Source of the DNA: JALHST01 sp038316335
GTDB taxonomy: Bacteria; Bacteroidota; Bacteroidia; Flavobacteriales; Flavobacteriaceae
Direction: 5' to 3'
Assembly: GCA_038316335.1 (NCBI GenBank)
Contig: JBBQAM010000090.1
Coordinates: 1-9,467, forward strand
Length of the DNA stretch: 9,467 nt
Below are positions 7,266 to 9,467 of the stretch, one piece after another. Below the pieces are notes generated by a model. The model had not been told where the DNA came from. It did no database searches and worked only from the letters and a program-made list of their open reading frames with translations. Position 1 is the stretch's first letter; each line of letters begins with the position of its first letter. A program made the position numbers and the translations under genes.

Positions 7266-8119
7266 GTCTGCTGCAACCTGGCAACCGCATTTAGTTTTCC
7301 AAGCAAACTTTTGGCAAGCGAACTTTCAAAATGCTTCTTCCTATATTTGGTGATGGAGCGTATCCCAAAGGCCACATTGGTAATAAAAAGTTCATCTGCC
7401 TTTTGTAGGTCAAAAGGTGAAATAGCCGCTTCCTGCAGTGAAATTCCCTCTAATTGGTCGATGATACCGATTATCTGATGGCGCAAGACCCCACTCGAAC
7501 AACCATTCAATATCGGGGGGGTGGTGACCGTTGACCCAGTCACCATGAACAAGTTCCCGTTTAACGCTTCAACGACCTGTTTATCTGTATTCAAGAGCAA
7601 ACAATCATCGTAGCTATTTTCATTTGCGAAAATGCTCCCGAGCACGTTCAAGATTCGATTGTTGGTGGTCAATGTGGCCAACAGGCCTGTGTTGGAATAG
7701 TAGTCCTTGAAAAGTTCGACTTCATAGGGACGATCTTCAAAAACATAAAAACCTGACTGCAATCGTTGGGCCTCGATTATAAAGGAAATGGCATTGCTCT
7801 CCGGCAAATAGTCGCCCCCATTGTTCCGAAATACCGTAAAGCGCACGACACTGGCCTGATTTAGATCGCCCTTTGAATAGTTCTCAACCGTCTTTAGGAT
7901 TTCGCTTTCCAGGTATTCCATGGTGAATTTCATTGGGATTTCCATGCGCAGGATCCGCATGGATGCCATGAGCCTTAAATAATGGTCCTCCCAGAAGCAA
8001 ATGGCGCCTCCTGTAAGCCGAAGTTGCTCATACAATGCATCCCCATAACGCAGTCCGCGATTTTCAGCGTCTAAAAACCGGGTAGCATCGGTACGCATAT
8101 CCCCATTAAAATTTACCAT
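7262..8119 (-). CDS. Class IV aminotransferase-like protein lacking the expected PLP lysine
   Basis: A 285-residue protein with the fold-type IV PLP enzyme layout, shared by branched-chain and D-amino acid aminotransferases and 4-amino-4-deoxychorismate lyase (PabC). Family elements are RGLRYGDALYE (21-31, matching the FGDGVYE region), VVRFTVFRNNGG (91-102), VVEALNGNLFMV (182-193, with Glu184 as the usual pyridine-nitrogen partner), PPILNGCSSGVLR (201-213) and ADELFITN (241-248). The catalytic lysine is expected 32-34 residues before Glu184, in a K-x-x-N-R-like context. Here the segment is TLTTNNRILNV, with Thr151 (ACC, 7667-7669) at that place. The protein may therefore be catalytically dead or altered; otherwise the conserved frame is intact. 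ATG 8119 directly follows a terminator-like hairpin and T-tract. The 3' end overlaps the convergent YqgE stop. Confidence 0.85.
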   Translation of the reverse strand: MVNFNGDMRTDATRFLDAENRGLRYGDALYEQLRLTGGAICFWEDHYLRLMASMRILRMEIPMKFTMEYLESEILKTVENYSKGDLNQASVVRFTVFRNNGGDYLPESNAISFIIEAQRLQSGFYVFEDRPYEVELFKDYYSNTGLLATLTTNNRILNVLGSIFANENSYDDCLLLNTDKQVVEALNGNLFMVTGSTVTTPPILNGCSSGVLRHQIIGIIDQLEGISLQEAAISPFDLQKADELFITNVAFGIRSITKYRKKHFESSLAKSLLGKLNAVARLQQT

Positions 8120-8145
8120 AAAAAAAGTCCCGTTTTATTCGGGAC
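8120..8145 (-). terminator. Terminator-like hairpin abutting the aminotransferase-like start codon
   Basis: Read on the minus strand, GTCCCG, a 7-base loop AATAAAA and CGGGAC form a perfect 6-bp GC-rich stem, followed by seven T's and then immediately the ATG at 8119. It fits a rho-independent terminator for the upstream START-like gene, but its position means any transcript reading through carries it in the leader. Confidence 0.65.
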
Positions 8146-8153
8146 CAAAGATA
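8146..8153 (-). promoter_or_regulatory. Possible -7 promoter box for the aminotransferase-like gene
   Basis: The minus strand reads TATCTTTG, an exact TAnnTTTG match ending directly at the first base of the hairpin arm. A start site 5-8 bases further on would fall inside the left arm. No TTG lies 19-20 bases upstream, so the promoter is incomplete. Confidence 0.45.
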
Positions 8154-8172
8154 CTATTTATATAAGAATGGG

Positions 8173-8556
8173 CTATCGCGAGCCCAAAACCTGTTTCAGG
8201 TCAGAAATCTGGTTGGCCCAGAGCATTTTAGCCTCCTCGACCTCATCGGCTTCGGCAAAGTCGGTGATAAACAAGGAAACATCCTTTGTAATTTCATCGA
8301 CGATAATCTTCATTTCAAAATAGGTGTCATCATCATTCCCTTCCCAAGCGAATTTGACGAATTCATCGCTTTTTCTTTTGAGCAATTTTGCCTCCTCTTC
8401 CGAATCGTCCCAGATAAAACTGAACAACTCACCCCTTGAATTTACATTGTCGGCAAACCATTCTGATAAACCGGACGGAGTGGCCAAATATTGGTAAAGC
8501 AATTGCGGGGACGATTGTATTACGAACTCAATTTCAAATTTGACTTTATTGCTCAT
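8173..8556 (-). CDS. START-like (SRPBCC/START_2) domain protein
   Basis: A 127-residue single-domain protein of the START/AHSA1-like helix-grip fold. Residues 6-16 (KFEIEFVIQSS) form the first strand, followed by the helix with YQYLATPSGLSEWFAD (21-36), the hallmark of the group. Alternating strands follow (ELFSFIWD, EFVKFAWEG, TYFEMKIIVDEI, VSLFITDFAE), and the long C-terminal helix EEAKMLWANQISDLKQVLGS closes the cavity. It is markedly acidic. The fold usually binds a hydrophobic ligand or a protein partner; the ligand here is unknown. A small hairpin (GGGCT/AGCCC, 8170-8185) overlaps its stop codon. It is followed 53 bases later by the aminotransferase-like gene on the same strand and is divergent from the tRNA gene. 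An imperfect 12-base tandem repeat spans its start codon. Confidence 0.88.
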   Translation of the reverse strand: MSNKVKFEIEFVIQSSPQLLYQYLATPSGLSEWFADNVNSRGELFSFIWDDSEEEAKLLKRKSDEFVKFAWEGNDDDTYFEMKIIVDEITKDVSLFITDFAEADEVEEAKMLWANQISDLKQVLGSR

Positions 8557-8576
8557 TTACTTTGTTATTTACTTTG
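8553..8576 (-). repeat. Imperfect 12-base tandem repeat over the START-like gene start
   Basis: The minus strand reads CAAAGTAAATAA then CAAAGTAAATGA, identical at 11 of 12 bases. The second copy supplies the start codon ATG; the single difference is the base that turns AATAA into ATGA. Confidence 0.7.
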
Positions 8577-8643
8577 GGCAATATATATATTTATAGATGA
8601 TAAAAAAATAAAAGCAGTATAATATTTTTTTGGGGTCGTAAGT

Positions 8644-8674
8644 TTGATGTGCAATAAATTAAACTTTATATTTG
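8644..8674 (+). promoter_or_regulatory. Promoter of the tRNA gene
   Basis: TTG at 8644-8646, a 20-base spacer and TATATTTG at 8667-8674 match the Bacteroidota vegetative consensus, and the box ends about 20 bases before the mature 5' end of the tRNA. Confidence 0.78.
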
Positions 8675-8694
8675 CAGCCGTTTTAAAAACCGAT

Positions 8695-8768
8695 GGCGAG
8701 GTAGCTCAGCTGGTTAGAGCGTCGGATTCATAACCCGGAGGCCGAGGGTTCAAGTCCCTCTCTCGCTA
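8695..8768 (+). tRNA. tRNA with CAU anticodon, probably elongator Met
   Basis: Cloverleaf: acceptor arm 8695-8701 with 8761-8767, TA at positions 8-9, D-stem GCTC/GAGC, anticodon loop TTCATAA (8727-8733) giving CAU, T-arm GAGGG-TTCAAGT-CCCTC (8744-8760) and discriminator A8768. CCA is not encoded. The acceptor has G-U pairs at 1-72 and 7-66. The anticodon stem TCGGA/CCCGG has a U-G pair at 27-43 and an A-C mismatch at 31-39. The initiator mismatch C1-A72 is absent, so initiator Met is unlikely. Elongator Met is favoured, but an Ile tRNA whose C34 is converted to lysidine shares the same CAU anticodon and cannot be excluded by eye. It has its own promoter and terminator. Confidence 0.9.
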
Positions 8769-8782
8769 CAAGTATATACGGT

Positions 8783-8815
8783 AAATCCCAGGATGAAGGT
8801 CTTGGGATTTTTTTT
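8783..8815 (+). terminator. Rho-independent terminator of the tRNA gene
   Basis: Arms 8783-8793 and 8800-8810 form an 11-bp stem with one G-T pair and a 6-base loop TGAAGG. The T-tract runs 8808-8815. Confidence 0.88.
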
Positions 8816-9467
8816 GTGCCCCTTTTGAGTTTTACTTCTGGCTTCGTAGTACTTATTTTCGACCATAAATCAGTTTGGAAATCGTAAATCCCCAGTTTTT
8901 TTCTTGAAAGCGAAATTTTTTTGATAGTATGAAAAATCAGATTTTCAATTGCATGCTTGTATTGATCAAACTATCGTTTAAGATTGACGACCATTTATTT
9001 GTGGAAGATTTATAGCTACAATAGCTAAGGCAAAACGAGCGCGTACAATAAAAAGGGAATTGTCAAGAACATTAAAATGGTCCAAGATCGGCACGCTCGC
9101 AGGAATGTTTTAGGCTTTAAAAAATCAACACATACATGGTCATTTTATGTGATATACATTTCATTTGAAAAAATCACAAATTACCTTACACAAAAATACC
9201 ACTAATCTGAACCTAAATCTAAAAATGATGAACGAGCAAACCGCAATTAAAACAACTTATTTTAGCCTAATCGGAAATTCTGCTTTTAGCCATTATCAAG
9301 TGAAGGAAGGTTAAAATTTATTCGATGGGTAACTTTCAAAATCCCAGGACTTCCTTAAATTGGAATAAAATAAAGTCGGTGTATCCCTTTTTATTTCGGT
9401 ATTTTTAGGACTAACTGTTTAAACTGACGAAATGCTGGCTTTGCTAGGGCTAATTACAATTTTGTTG
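8816..9467. other. 650-base A/T-rich stretch with no recognisable gene
   Basis: I recognise no gene on either strand. What it holds: inverted repeats GATAGT/ACTATC (8923-8928 and 8970-8975) and CGAGCG/CGCTCG (9036-9041 and 9094-9099), CACATA/TATGTG arms around 9130-9155, an 11-base copy of the tRNA terminator arm at 9339-9349, and the inverted pair AAGGAAG/CTTCCTT (9303-9309 and 9350-9356). Two tiny plus-strand open frames occur: ATG 9077-9205 (42 codons plus stop) and ATG 9225-9314 (29 codons plus stop). Neither has a clear promoter or a recognisable product. The region could hold a decayed gene, a small RNA or the upstream region of a gene beyond the right edge. Confidence 0.5.

Noticed and set aside
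8695..9467. Integrated mobile element at the tRNA 3' end.
   Set aside because: No direct repeat of the tRNA 3' end, no integrase and no mobility gene is visible inside the window; only the 11-base terminator arm recurs.
1..9467. CRISPR array, insertion sequence, toxin-antitoxin pair or defence cassette.
   Set aside because: No regularly spaced repeats, transposase motifs, terminal inverted repeats or typical small gene pairs were found.

Overview
The window looks like ordinary chromosomal DNA from a member of the Flavobacteriaceae (Bacteroidota), with moderate GC. Three things point there. First, the gene content includes the Bacteroidota-type families DUF4290 and START_2. Second, several genes carry the Bacteroidota vegetative promoter boxes (TTG, about 19-20 bases, TAnnTTTG). 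Third, Shine-Dalgarno signals are almost absent and the tRNA does not encode CCA. Genus cannot be set from this sequence alone.

Layout. Positions 1-95 hold the N-terminus of a minus-strand FAD-dependent oxidoreductase that runs off the left edge. Positions 176-2519 form a minus-strand run, in transcription order a DUF493 protein, a DUF4290 protein and murA (peptidoglycan precursor synthesis). A 224-base divergent intergenic region follows. Positions 2744-6139 form a tightly packed plus-strand run: a NadR-like P-loop ATPase, a RecQ-family helicase and fmt (methionyl-tRNA formyltransferase), with overlapping gene ends and non-ATG starts. HU follows at 6317-6589 as a separate unit with a strong promoter and its own intrinsic terminator, then a YqgE/AlgH-family gene. 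YqgE converges on a minus-strand pair, a START-like protein and a class IV aminotransferase-like protein. A divergent CAU-anticodon tRNA with clear promoter and terminator lies at 8695-8768. The last 650 bases contain no recognisable gene.

Most genes are housekeeping: cell wall, translation initiation, DNA repair, nucleoid structure. I see no CRISPR array, insertion sequence, phage gene or defence cassette, and no clearly new multi-gene system. The best leads are local. The class IV aminotransferase-like protein has Thr where the PLP-binding lysine is expected. Its start codon directly follows a terminator-like hairpin and T-tract, with a -7 box abutting the hairpin. MurA has Asp in place of the usual catalytic Cys, which predicts fosfomycin insensitivity. 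RecQ has its zinc-type cysteine cluster displaced far towards the C-terminus and no room for an HRDC domain. The final gene-free stretch holds inverted repeats and two tiny open frames of unknown meaning.
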